Source: Eucommia ulmoides (Eukaryota > Streptophyta > Magnoliopsida > Garryales > Eucommiaceae). From it: a stretch of DNA of 64,000 bases. The position numbers and the translations under genes were made by a program. The DNA lies in the NCBI GenBank assembly GCA_016647705.1, contig JAENRU010000489.1, forward strand, positions 868,001-932,000, written 5' to 3'. The notes beneath the pieces were generated by a model. That model saw only the letters and a list, made by a program, of their open reading frames with translations, made no database searches and had not been told where the DNA came from. Positions 1 through 12,415 of the stretch are shown here, piece after piece. Position 1 is the stretch's first letter. Each line of letters starts with the position of its first letter.

Positions 1-290
1 TGATAGTGAAATTAGAACTTTCCATGGGAGTTTGGAGGAGTAGACGTAGGCAAGGAATCTTGCCGAACTACTATAAATCCTTGTGTCTTGTGTGTGTGAT
101 TATCTCTATCCTTTACTCTCTTTGGTTGTTTACTTTGCATTGTGTAATTATTATTCTATATCTCTTCTGCATAAGTGCATATTTACAATAATCATACTTT
201 GAGGATTTTATTTAAACAAACATAAGAAGGATAAAAAAATTTGAAGACCCAATTCACTCCCCCTTGGGTCATCTCTGGGCCAACGCTTCG
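1..290 (+). mobile_element. Copia-type LTR end (fossil)
   Basis: The stretch around 30-110 (a GGAGGAGTAGACGTAGGC word, then CCGAACTACTATAAATCC and CTTGTGTCTTGTG) is the typical end region of Ty1/Copia LTRs. It is followed near 240-290 by the AATTCACTCCCCCTTGGG word commonly seen just inside such elements. It should lie in intron 1 of the LysM kinase, because the LysM exon is missing upstream and the next exon begins at 860. Only a piece is visible, so completeness and age cannot be judged. Confidence 0.5.
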
Positions 291-859
291 TCTCCACTAA
301 GTCAGCATTGCCGATCAAACTGCAAATATCTTTAGTCTTCACCAAGACCTATCAATATAGGCTTTACTTTCCAAACTCTAAGTTAATATTGGCTTACTAC
401 CTTGAGTTTGAGGAGGAATGTTAATATATATAAGCACCATAATCCTTGCCTATACACAAGCACCCTTGTACATCTCAGTATTCTATAGGCTTCACACACA
501 TAAGCATTCCATATGTCAATTACTCATGAGTGAGTATTTATGTGGAAAGTGAGTATATTTTGGTCTCTAAGACATGTTTTGTCCTTGGAATTAAACTTTT
601 ATTAATGGACTAATTGCTTAAAACCCAGGGCATTTGATCTACTAGTCGTATAGTGGCACTCCTTTAGGCAACCCCCCCAACCCCCGGGCAAAAAAAAAAA
701 AAAAAAAAATCTCTTCTCAATAATAATAATAAAAGAAACATAAAAAAAAAATTCCTTTTTTTATTTTCTTGTTTGATGGGAAACTTGTTCGACCCTTTTG
801 CTTTTTTGAAGGGATTGCCTTTCAAAATTTATGATTACATATTTTTATGTTCAATGCAG
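291..859. other. Rest of presumed intron 1 of the LysM kinase
   Basis: This is AT-rich non-coding sequence with a poly-A tract near 692-710. It ends in a good acceptor (TTCAATGCAG) just before 860. I see no other gene or recognisable element in it. Confidence 0.5.
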
Positions 860-3800
860 ATCAAAACGGAGCTTATCCTAGTATTAGGTAAGAAATATAA
901 AACTCCAAGGTTTTCTTGCTTTCAGCAAATTTCGTTTTGAGTTTGTTTACATCTGATTGTCCTTCTTTCCTCTTTGCAGGTCAAACGGTGGGGTTGTCTT
1001 TGCTCACCCAACTTATCTGAATACTTCTACTCAAGCTCAAAGTTGAGTTGTCGAGGTGGATTTTGATATTCTCTAAATCTCAAATCTATATATTTTTTTT
1101 TCCTAAAGCAGGACTCTCTGGTGGAGGCATTGTTGGCTTAAATGTTGCAGCAGTTGCAGGAATTGTGTTCTTTGCATTTTGCCTTTATGTTAGATTTTGC
1201 AGAGGGAAGAGACAGGCAGGCGAGCTTATGCAAGGTAATCATTGCGTCTTGTTTGACGCATTCAATACTATATTTAAAGGGAGAGCAAGGGGTGGTAGTT
1301 ATTTTTTTGGTGTATCAACATTTGAAGTATCAATAATATCCTTAATGATTATATAGGTAACGGAAGCATGGATAAAGCTTCAGGATCAGGAACGTACGGT
1401 GATGGTGGTGTTCCTGGGATTTCATGCATCACTGTTTATAAATCGGTTGAGTTCTCATATAAAGAGCTAGCCAAGGCTACAAATAAGTTCAGTTTGGCTA
1501 ACAAGATCGGTCAAGGTGGCTTTGGATCTGTTTACTATGCTGAGCTAAGAGGCGAGGTTTGTAACCTTGTATCAATGTTATTTATACAAAAATGCATAGT
1601 TGCATGAAGTGGGCACGGGAGCGGGAGCGGTGAATCGTCGAAGTTTGAGAGTTTCACATCTTTGGAGCTCTTAGGAAGTAACTTTTTTTTAGATAAATAT
1701 ATAATATAGTTGGTAGTGTTCCGATTTTTATTTGAAATAATATATTTTTACAATACAATATTTGTCTGTAAAGGCCTATTTCATGTTTTTTGTGTTAAAA
1801 TAAGTTTTCAACAAAAATATGTGGAAAAAATAAGTTATTTCGAGGTTTAGTTGTGATAGGAGTACGGTGGGAATGAGGTTTTGACATGATACGAGCAAGT
1901 GTAGTGCGAAATTATCAATAAGAAGTAGGGGATTGTGAGTCTGACACTGGAGCATGATCATTTTAGAGGGATCCGGCAACTAAATAAAAAAATAAATATA
2001 ATAATAGTAGTAGTAGTAATAATAATAATAATAATTATTATTATTATTATTAATGAGAGTGAATACTAAGAGAAGGAGTTTGGCAGATTTTGTGCATGAG
2101 TAAAAGGTTATTGATGGTTCAAAAGAAACCCAGACATGATGGGGTTACTAATCGGATGAAAAAAAACATTCTTCAACGTGCTAGAAGCAAGGGGATTCAT
2201 GCCTTTTTGCCTTGGCAGTGTTGGGCATATATGATAACTAGGTTTGCCAACTTGATCATGAGAGACCATTCATGCCATTGGATAGTGGTTTGTTGGAGGA
2301 GATATGGATGGATAGGCAAAGAGGTGAATCATTTATCACTCTCACAGTCTCACCCAGTGTTGTAAAAGGCTTAGGCGCGTGGTGAGGCGTTTTAAAACCC
2401 CAAGGTGTGGGGCATAAGTCTCATGAAAAATGAATTTCAAATATTTTAAAAATGTAAGAAATCAAAAATACCTTCAAATAATAGAAAAAAAAAAAAAAAA
2501 TAGGAAAAAATGTAAGATGAGAAATAAAAAAAGACAATGGACAACTTTTTTAAAAAATTTATGCCAAGTAACTAATAAAGTGAAATAATGGAAATTTCTA
2601 TAGGATAGGGAAATGTAAATAAGCAAATATACAAGTTAAATTCTCCCCAGAAATATCTGTTTAATTATGAAATGAGAAGATAAAGGAAGATGGAGATTTT
2701 TTACTATATTTTGGGGGTTATTTTCTATTAGTAACTCGAGTTATGTTAAATGTTAACCTTAGTTAAAACTTTTAAATAACATAATTTTAACAAACATTTA
2801 TTTTTTTGAAACCAAAAAAATAAAATGAAAGAACACATTGGGCTTATGTCCCTAGCCCAAGGCTTCACCCAATTTTTACGGCTAGGTCTCTGCCAAAAAG
2901 ACGGGGACCTATGCCTAATGAGCATTTCACCTCACCCATAGCCCAGGGAATTCTACTACGTCCCTTCTATGTACTTTGCCTGGTCTCGCTCATGGAACAC
3001 CTTTGGCAACACTACTCTTACCTCATGGGGTTAGGTTGCACTGTGTATGTGCTCATTGAGGCTGGGGATCGGCCCTACGCCTATCTAGCAGGTCAACAAG
3101 AGCAATCTAATCCTCCCCTGAGGAGATCTGCCTGGGAAATCAGGCCACTGCAACGGTATTCTCTTTCCATATATTATCTAATGTTGATAGATAATGATGA
3201 ACCATCTTGTTATGAAGAAACTCTACATATTGAGAGACACAAGAAATGGGAGCTTACCATGACAAACGAGATGGACTTTTTCATGTCGAACTAAACTTGG
3301 GAGTTGGTTAAACTTTTAATGGAAAAGTGGACTATTCACGACAAATGGGTGTGTTGGTTGAAGGTGGAACATGATTGTACCAAGAGGTACAAGGCGAGGT
3401 TGGTGGTCAAGGGCTTTGTGCAAAAGGTCGATATTGATTACTCTGAATATTTTTCTCTGGTGGTAAAGTCCACATCCATCAATATTGTACTTAATCGAGT
3501 TGCAGTGCATGATTTGCATCTAGAGTAGTTGGATTTGAAAACGCATTTCTTTATGATGATCTTGAAGAAGACATCTACATGCATCAACTGTAGAGTGCAT
3601 GGCCATATGGCTAAGGAGAAAAGAAGAATGGTGTGTAAGCTAGTACAAATTTGAAATAAACTCTAAAGTAATGGTACAAAAAGTTTGACGATTTCATGAA
3701 GAACGACAGCTTCTGGAAGCGCAATTGTAACATATTCTTATTAGATTCATCTTTTATATGTGGAGGAAATGTTTGTTGCATGTCCTAGTGCCTAGACCCT

Positions 3801-6800
3801 TTACACGAACCTAAAATTTTAGGGTCGGGCTCAATGGGTCCCCGAGCCCATGAACACCCTTACTCTTAGTCTTAAGCATAGGTTGTTTGAGGGGTTTGGT
3901 ACGAAGGATCTTGGTGCGATGAAATGAATCTGTGCGGATTATTGAAATTTTCACGGTCAGAGTAATTGGGCAAAGTACTTGGTGGATTCAATGTGGATGA
4001 TGAAAAACTTCTTAGCACATCACTGGCAAGTTATTTCGAATTCTCCCAAGAAAAGTCACCGATGACAGTGGAAGATGAAGAGGAGATGACTAAAGTGTCG
4101 TATGCTTTAGCCATTGGAAGTACACCATCGTTTGCACTCGTCTAGACATTGCTAATGCAATGAGAGGTGTGAGTAGATCTATGAGAAATCTTGGAAATTA
4201 GCATTGGAATGCGGTCAAATGATCTTACTTTATCTTGTCAGTATCAACCACCAAAGATTGGGCATTGTGTTATGGAGGTGATGATGGTGATTTGTGGGGT
4301 TATGTCGATTCGGATCTTGCAGAAAATTAATAGCCCACGGGGTACGTGTTTACTCTCTTGACTGCGACATGAGATGGGTTTCTCAGTTGCAAAAGTTTTT
4401 ATCCATTTTAACTATTGAAGAGGAATACATTGCATTGAAAGAACCGCGCAAGGAGATGGTGTGGTTCAGTCACTTGAAGAGTTGGGACTTGGTACAAGGA
4501 GAAAAAGATCCCAAGTTGTATGACGGTCAAAGTGCAATACACTTGGTGAGGAATTCATCCTTTTCATTCTAGGACTAAGCATACTGTCATCAAGTTCCAT
4601 TCATTCAATTATTGTTGATGGATGATTTGGTTGCACTTGAGAAGATTCACATTCAAAAGAATGTTGGGGATATTGTTGACCAAGATGGTAACGGTTGATT
4701 AGTTGAGGTTATGTGCACCCTCTGTTGGCCTCAAAACCGTGATTTCGAGGAGGACAACAAGGGAAATTATGGGTGTAGAGAGAGTTTCTCCAGCGAGTAG
4801 GAGTTGGAGATGGAAGGTTTGTCGATACACATGTTCACCCTCGAAAGTGGGAGATTATTTGGATTTTAGGCTGATTGTGCCTTGGAAATAAACATGGAGG
4901 AAGATGAGATTGGGAGATGGGAAGCTGTCACCGTCTTTGACAGAGGAAGAGGTGATTGATTGGTAGGGTGTGTGATTGGGGGGTTGAGTTAAAAATAGAA
5001 AAAATAAAAATAAAAAAAAGAGGTGATCGATTGGCAGCGTCGCTGATGTGTTTCCTGTTTTTGTGGAACTACTCAATGTTTCATCTTTGTTCCCCCCTTT
5101 TCCTCTTGATTCTTGGAGCTTGTCTGGCGGGAAACTAGGGGCTTTTTCATGGAGACCTTGGGGCTCGTGGAATACATATATAAGACTCATTCCTTTGAGT
5201 TGTAGATGATGTATTGTAGCAACAATTATACATATACACACATATGCCTATATATGTATATAGGATTCATTCCTTTGAGTTCTAGGTGGTGTATTGTAGC
5301 AACACATATGCAGTTGTATAGGATTGTAGACACAAGACAAGTGTCTGTATTGTAAACTTGTAAAGCCTCGCTCTCAATATATCTGATTTCTTCTTGTGGT
5401 GGATTACACTTGCGTTGAACCATGTTAAATTTCCTCGTGTTGATTTTTCTCTCTTAGACTCCCTTTCTTTGATGTTTTTCTGTTCCGGGTTTATTGTTGT
5501 TGTCTATGTAGGAGTCGGTTTGAGCCCAAACATCATGTTCTTAGAATTTTCCTCCTCAATGATTTCCCTGACGCTCTTTAACCTATGAATGCAGAAAGCT
5601 GCAATCAAGAAGATGGATATCCAAGCGACAAAAGAGTTCCTTACCGAACTGATGGTTTTAACACATGTTCATCACTTGAATTTGGTATTACTCTTTCCCC
5701 TTTTGACTGACTTTGTGGCTGTAGAGTATTTATGTTGCTTTACTCAATATTTATGTGACAATGTGTAACAGCCAGGTTTCTCAGGGCTTTTCGTAATATA
5801 TAAAATAACTCCCAAAAAAATATTTGACTTATTTTTAATAAAGTATCATTTTCAAAAATATAAATTTTTAGGGTATTACACAATGAATGTTAAGAGTTAG
5901 GGGTTTGGATAATTTGTCCCACTAGAGTTTGACAAAAATCTCACTTTGGTTCCCATAGTTTTAATTTGAACATATAAAGTTTCTTAATTATTCCACTTCA
6001 ATTCAATTAACTATCCTCATTATAATTTTGGACAGAAAACATTCACCTGCTATGCATTTTTTAGAGGCTTTGTAAAAATAAACACGAAGTAAAGATTATA
6101 TGTAAAGTTTCAAAACCTCAGATAGAGAGAGAGTTTTATGATGATCTTGCGGTCCAAAATGTTTCACTAAAATGTCTTTTGCAAAATATGTCTTGAAAAT
6201 GTTTGCAAAAACGTATGCCATTGTATTGATGAGAATGGGACCCCACATGAACACAGGTTCGTCTCATTGGATACGGTATTCAGGGTTCCTTGTTTTTAGT
6301 CTATGAATTCGTTGAGAATGGTAACTTAAGTCAACATCTGCGCGGTTCAGGTGAAAATAATAACTTATTCTCTAAATCAATTTCCGACATGAATTGCATG
6401 CATTTAAGCCCCCCCCCCCCCCTCCTTTTTTTTTTGTGTGTGTGTGTAGGGAGGGACAGTTTGCCATGGTCTACCAGGATACAAATAGCCCTTGATTCAG
6501 CCAGGGCACTTGAATACATCCATGAGCATACCATACCAGTCTATATTCATCGCGATATCAAATCGACCAACATATTGATTGACAAAAACTACCGCGCAAA
6601 GGTTGTCTAAGTGCATGAAACTATTTTACTAGGATGTATTTTTTTTTTTTTTTTGTCTAGTACAAAGATATTGAAAGTCGACAGCTTTTCTAACAGGTTG
6701 CTGATTTTGGGTTGACAAAACTGGCTGAAGTCGGGACTGCTTCTATGGGCTCGCATCTTGTGGGCACTTTTGGCTACATGCCACCAGAGTAAGATTCGTT

Positions 6801-8655
6801 TAACCGAGCTTCTTATGAATTCTAATCGGTTGTCTTAACTTGTTCAACATTTAATTACGTAAGCACTATTTGGTGACACTCTTTTTATTTTTTTGAATGT
6901 TATTAGAAGCAAAGAAGATTATAAGCAGCGTTTGTTTTGCGCTTAAAAAAAATAAAAACATGATTTTACATACTTTTTTTATTTAATTTTTATATTTCAA
7001 GACATCGGCCTAAGAAACTCATTTGAGTTAAATAGTACCATGTGGGGATAATACAAAGATTGTATCTCTTAAAGATACTTTTGTTTTCTTTTCTTCTACT
7101 TTTAAGCAACAAAAATAAAATAAAATTGGATAGTTTTTTTTTTTAACTTATAAAATGTACTTACCATTAGGAGGTTCCAACTTAAAACCATATGGTATCA
7201 AATAGAGTAACTCTTTTTATATATAATACTTTTGAGTATGTTCATTAACTAGAAAAACCGTAAAAATATTGCTATTGGTGTAATATAACTTCTTATTTGT
7301 CGGATTTTTGTTTTCCTTTTTTTATTTGAAGATTTGAATGCAATGCATGCATGCAGGTGCAGTAAGTATGGTGATATTTCTCCTAAAGTAGATGTATATG
7401 CTTTTGGAGTGGTTCTTTATGAACTAATATCTGCTAAAGAAGCCATTGTCGTGGCAACTGACGAAGCAAAGGGACTTGTTGCCTTGGTATTTCTTTTGTC
7501 CCTTTTTAATACCGCGGATCAATTATAGAACAGTAGGGAACGTTTGATAATACAAGTAAGCATTTAAAACTGAATGCATTAAATACTCATCAAATTAAGA
7601 CAATATTAAATAACCACTTAAATTTTAATTTGTTGAATTTTAAGTATTGAAAATATTAAATGTTTGTTTGATAACTATTGTCTCAAAAGAAAAAAATGAA
7701 GTTAAAGAAAAAACATTAAGTGCTGAAAAATTAAGTTAAGGCAATGACTGAAAATTTCAAGTTCATTAACTTAAATTTTTAAGTGGCATTTAATTAATTA
7801 TTGTTAATTATACTTATCAAACAAATTTATTTTATTAAATACTTAATATAATTAGTTTTACGTGTTGAATTGTATTATCAAATGGGACCTGAGTTTTTTT
7901 ATAACAAAATGAAGCAATCACTTAAAATATAATTATTACTTAAAAATAGTTAAAAAATTTTAAGGGATGTTCTTTCGTTTTATCACACTTAAAGTAATTA
8001 AATATTATATACAACTTCCACCATTAAACATCATGACTACAAAATTTTTGAGAAAAAAAAATTATATACAAACAATTGAAGAGAGTAATAAATTGAAAAA
8101 AAAAAAATAGACAGAAAAAGTTGTAGAGAGAATATTTTTGAAAGAGAAAGATTTAAAGATTATTATCATACACATAATTTTTTTGACGTTGGAAATGTTA
8201 AAAAAACAAGTGTTTAATAAATTCAGTGCTTATAAGTTTTCAACACTTAATTTTCAGTATTATCAACCATGATTTTAATTTTATTCTTATATTAACAATA
8301 AATATACAGTTTGAAGAAGTTCTTAAACTGCCTGATCCTAAAGAGGAGTTGTGCATGCTGGTTGATGATAGGCTTGGTGGAGACTACCCCTTTGACTCAG
8401 TTCGGAAGGTAAATTAATTCCAGATATTATCAATGCAGGCCTTATTACTTGTTAATTAATAAATTTGGTTTTTTTTTTTTTATTATTATTATTATTTATT
8501 TATTTTTTTTCCAGATGGCCCAGCTTGCTAAAACTTGCACACATGAAAATCCTCAACTAAGACCAAGCATGAGATCAATTGTGGTTGATCTAATGACCCT
8601 TTTGTCCTCGACCGAGGATTGTGATATCGGCTCCTCCAGAATCATGGTCGAGTAA
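860..8655 (+). CDS. LYK: LysM receptor-like kinase (CERK1/LYK-I type), 5' partial
   Basis: This is a plasma-membrane receptor kinase of the family that perceives chitin or lipo-chitooligosaccharides through extracellular LysMs. The exon encoding the signal peptide and LysMs lies outside the window. Exons read: 860-887 (DQNGAYPSI, the usual short exon 2), 980-1041 (tentative), 1109 or 1112-1234 (GLSGGGIVG, then the membrane segment), 1357-1556 ([14 protein letters not shown] and P-loop [13 protein letters not shown]), 5595-5684 (AAIKKM lysine and TKEFLTEL glutamate), 6257-6350, 6450-6601 ([10 protein letters not shown]), 6697-6788 (ADFGLTKL), 7357-7486 ([10 protein letters not shown]), 8310-8408 and 8515-8655. 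All catalytic residues are present and every junction keeps frame, giving about 404 codons here. HRD and DFG point to an active kinase, as in CERK1, NFR1 and LYK3. The C-terminus departs from the family: the usual VNLMSG tail lies in another frame just past the stop (see findings). CERK1 versus symbiotic LYK cannot be decided without the LysMs. Confidence 0.88.
1557..2079. other. Left part of intron 4, no gene
   Basis: This is AT-rich intron sequence with (TAA/TAG)n and (TTA)n tracts around 1995-2052. No coding exon fits between the P-loop exon and the lysine exon at 5595. Copia similarity begins near 2080. Confidence 0.5.
2080..5500 (+). mobile_element. Ty1/Copia element fragment in intron 4 (fossil)
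   Basis: Recognisable parts run in the sense of the host gene. Integrase-core-like sequence lies at about 2090-2330 and its continuation near 3025-3065. A reverse transcriptase start follows at about 3160-3600 (ARLVVKGF word near 3392). RNase H-like sequence lies at about 4290-4680 (EYIALKE near 4423), then a 3' LTR-like tail to about 5500 with the GTTAAATTTCCTCGTG word common in Copia LTRs. The 5' LTR, gag and protease are absent. The coding part is heavily broken at many places and looks old. It separates the P-loop exon from the lysine exon of the LysM kinase, so it must be removed by splicing. Confidence 0.75.
2364..3020. repeat. Insertion inside the Copia integrase region
   Basis: Copia similarity stops near 2360 and resumes near 3025. 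The intervening DNA begins with GGCTTAGGCGCGTGGTGAGGCG and has a weakly inverted counterpart around 2843-2935 (GGCTTATGTCCCTAGCCCAAGG, TTCACCTCACCC). This suggests a small non-autonomous DNA element nested in the fossil. The borders are approximate and no target duplication is certain. Confidence 0.4.
5860..6030. repeat. Half copy of a foldback MITE, intron 5
   Basis: The words CTCACTTTGGTTCCCATAG, TTTTAATTTGAACATATAA and CATTATAATTTTGGACAG match one arm of the foldback family seen at 58140-58405 and 59430-59930. Only one arm is recognised here, in the intron after the 5595-5684 exon of the LysM kinase. Confidence 0.45.
6850..7330. other. LysM kinase intron, AT-rich, no element recognised
   Basis: This is the intron between the DFG exon and the 7357 exon. 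It has a T-rich end and a GCATGCATGCAG acceptor. I see no gene or repeat with clear borders. Confidence 0.4.
7540..8250. repeat. Foldback repeat in LysM kinase intron
   Basis: The words AACGTTTGATAATACAAGTAAGCATTTAAAACTG (from 7548) and, inverted, near 8208-8245 (GTGTTTAATAAATTCAGTGCTTATAAG) and 7885-7900 suggest a hAT-like MITE with a TTAAGTGCTGAA core. A related core recurs at 33955-34370 in an SRF3 intron and near 20800-20960. Borders are approximate. Confidence 0.4.
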
Positions 8656-9929
8656 ATCTAATGTCAGGAGGGTAAAATTGTCATTTTTTATCGTTGCATT
8701 TTGGCGTTCCACGTTGTCGCGTTGAAAAATGTCAGGTGGAAGAAAAAGAAGAAAAATACATTTTTAGTGCTTGACTTTTCAAATGGAGTTCATTGAATTA
8801 GTTGAAGAAAAATTATAAAATTATTTTTCATTTTGAAATAAAATGACAATATTATCCTTAATAAAAAGGTCATGTGCCGGGCACATGTTCAATTTCCGTC
8901 CATTTTGTAACATAGTTGATGACTTATCTTTAATTGAAACAATTGACATATTTTAAGGTGTTATGCATTTAAATTGAAATCATAGCGACCAATATTGAAT
9001 TTAAATCAAATTTCAGGGGTATGAAGTGTAAAAAGCTCTATTTTTTTTAGAGAGAGTAACAACCATTTTTTTTTTCATTGAAAATGTTCGATTTAACTTC
9101 TTTTCTTTTCTTTAGCTATTATATAAAAGGAGGTTGAATTATTATTTATTTGGCTACGTAAATTTACATAATTATCCTTACTACCTTTGATTATTTACAC
9201 GATTTTTTTTAATATATTTTTTAGAAGATGCTTTGTTTATTTGGATAAGTAAATTCACTCCTTCTTTCAAATTTTGAAGAATTACATGGTCAACCAAACA
9301 CCTTTGTGATCTAGGTTAATATATCTATTTATCGATACTCATAAAATTAACTTACTATTTATCTGTATAAGTAAAATTATCAAGTTGTCTTTCAAATTTT
9401 TAATAACAAAATCAACTTGTCCATTAAAAAACATTTTTTTTCCTAAATTTTAAAGAAACATTATTTAACATGTCCATATATCTGTACTCTTATAATATAG
9501 TTTACTATTCATTCATATAAGTAAAATTACAAAAGTGTCCTTCAATTTAAAAATAAAAATAAAAAAATCAACTTGTCATTTGAGGCACATTTTTCCAAAA
9601 TTTAAAAGAAAAATCATTTAACATATCTATATACTCGGTGGAGAGCACTTGTGAGGCACGTACATATTATCTCTTTTATTTGATATATTTGTAACATTTT
9701 ATATTATTTATCCATTAAAGACCATACTGAAAATATGTATATTAAATTTTTTAAAACAAAATCAATAAAGAAATATGGTATATAAAAATTTCTTATCTTT
9801 TATAGTGTTAAATGTTGAAACTTGTTTAAACAATTAATGAAAGTCGCTTCATGAAAAGAATCGACAAGTTTATAGTTAGTTAAAAATTTGAAATTAAGCT
9901 AAATACATATATTATGATCTAGTTAGAAT
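8656..9929. repeat. Intergenic region with degenerate tandem repeats
   Basis: No gene is visible. From about 9225 to 9640 a degenerate unit of roughly 120-150 bp recurs about three times. Its marker words are TTTGGATAAGTAAATTCAC, CTGTATAAGTAAAATTATC and TCATATAAGTAAAATTAC. Each unit ends with a TTAAAGAAACATTATTTAACAT-like segment. The rest is AT-rich. Confidence 0.45.
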
Positions 9930-11184
9930 GGCCGGCCAAATGGCCAAATCCCCACCGCTCATTCCGTCACCTACTCTCCCTATATATATAAGATATTTAA
10001 ATTTTCACTTATCCCCCTATTTATTTTAGTTAGAATTATTATTTAACCCAAAACTAATGTTTCATGATCTTTGATCATTACTAGTTCGGCCCCTAAACTT
10101 TGAACAACTTCTCCTATGGATACTTCCTAAACCCAAAACGAACTCACTCGAATTCCCAATACTCAGTAAATTTTACAACGAAAATTATTAAATACAACTA
10201 AGTACAATCAATTTTCTTCTTAACATTAATCCACTCATCTTTTCTACACCATGGCGACCAACTTCCAAGTCCCAAGGTCATCATTAAGATTTCAATTTCC
10301 CACATTTTATCAACACGATTATATTTAACCAACTTAATGAGCCGAATATTCACCTCCTTAAAATTATAGAACTTATTTTACAACAACTACGGTTATTAAT
10401 CACGCTTACTAGCACCCTGACGTTTCTTTTAGAAACTACATAGGGAAAATCCCTAGCTACTAAAATATCTACGGCCTAACTTGTTCTGACTAGTGCCCAA
10501 CACCTGCATACTGTATCCTGATATCCTTTCTTTAACACTTTTCTGACCTTCCGGACTCATTATCAAACCAACTGGGGTAATAATTATGCCTCCCCCAACA
10601 AGACACACTTTGATTCATCTAAGATTTGACTCTACCTTCCCGTCAACCTAGAACGTACTACCCAATCAATAGCATCACAAGATTTCCTTTCATATTGCCT
10701 AGAGGGCGATTTTACTCTCACTTAAATGTCATTCCATATTCTAACTTAAATGTATTCTGTTATAGTATCTAGTATTTTAGTAACGACTTATTAGGTACTA
10801 CCGATAAGTTTTTCATCGTCACGTAATACGCATATAGTTTTTTCTTAATTAAAACCTCACATTTTTCAACTATTAATACTCCCACACTTGCGATTCACCC
10901 ATTACCACTACCAATAACACAACACCACCCGATCCACCAACTGACAATATCACCATTTTGTCGCATCACTACCCACCAACAAGACAACCCTCCAAGAACA
11001 ATGCCAATGCACTAACTAATGTAATGAAAGAACTAATACTCACATATCGAACTCACCTATTAACACCCTATCTTATGTCCCCTACTGACTAGATGACTGG
11101 CACGTCTTCTTGTCTTATGGTCCTCTACTGGCACAACAACTGACAAGTCAACAAAACCTATAACCTAGGCTCTGATACCAAAAT
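9930..11184 (-). mobile_element. Ty3/Gypsy piece, minus orientation, with PBS (fossil)
   Basis: From 9930 to about 10097 the sequence equals part of the first 300 bp of the LTR at 11185-13976. It then joins internal sequence at 10098-11184. Just outside the LTR, 11167-11184 reads on the minus strand ATTTTGGTATCAGAGCC, a primer-binding site matching plant initiator methionine tRNA. The segment at about 10098-10440 is an inverted copy of about 13990-14340. So this is the leader end of a minus-strand element with a large internal deletion, joined to a remnant of its other LTR. No intact gene is present. Confidence 0.7.
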
Positions 11185-12368
11185 TGTCACGACCCGTCCC
11201 GGACACCCGTCATCCCAGGGCCGGCGTGACGACAATATGACATCACCTATTACATATTGACTTCTAATACATTACAAAAATGCATACATTACTATACAAT
11301 TTATTATATATGATATACAAAATCTCTCTAATATCATATGGTTCACCTCTGACAGCTCAACTCAAAACTCCCAGATGACTCCACCTAGTGCTAGTAGGAG
11401 ACCGTCTCTTAAATAATTTACCTGTGAGTGTACTGCCTTCTTAGTAAACACATTTTATAATAATAGTAATTCATTCTACAACATCTAGATGGATCAAGCG
11501 TAAAAATATAAGCATCACATAGCTAGTAAAAATCTCTATAATATAAACAGTGAAAATAAAACAACAAGTATAAATTTTCATTTAAACTCATCCAGTATAT
11601 AATAATATCAATCACAATATAAAATAAAACACCAAATATAAGTAAGACACCACATCTCAAAAACACTATACCATCACACCACTCACTGGCCAACCATAGT
11701 GATCGTTTAACCTCACGATCGGGAGTTGCAACAGTACCGTAACCATCCGTAGGATATGCCTTCCTAGCGAATCTAACTGCGCAGATAATCACCTACCGGA
11801 CGTCTCCGGAAGACATAATATAAATCACCACATAATATCAATCACCACCTGCCGGACCACCCTCCGGACAAGACATAAATTATGGCATAGTCAACTCAAT
11901 AATATCATCATCAAATCACAAATCAATATCCATCTGCTGGACCACCCTCCGGACAGACCAAAATATAAATCACCACCTCATCAATATTGTCAACATCACC
12001 AACGTCCACCTCTTTTTCACAAAACCAACTTTTAAATTCGAAAATCGTATTTTTCACTTTTGATTGAAGACCGTCTAGTTTTAACAAAACCATTTTTCCT
12101 CTCTATATTTTTAGAAAACCAAATATTTTCTATCATCTTTTAAAACCACCAAATTCAACAAAACTCATTTTTCAACTTTTTTTTAAAACCACCATATTTT
12201 AACGAAAATCCATTTCCGCCAACTCACCCAAAATCCAACAAAAATTATTTTAAATCATTCTTTTCAGAAACCAACACAATTCCCCAAAAAATCGTTTTAC
12301 CAACTCACTCCAAAAACATATTTGATCCATGTCATTTTGAAATCATCTAATTTAAATATAATCATTTT

Positions 12369-12415
<47 letters not shown>

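Noticed and set aside
11523-11792. An 89-codon frame conserved with 19201-19470
   Set aside because: Both copies lie at matching places in the two inverted Gypsy LTRs, so the similarity is that of the LTRs. No coding selection can be claimed from two copies of one repeat.
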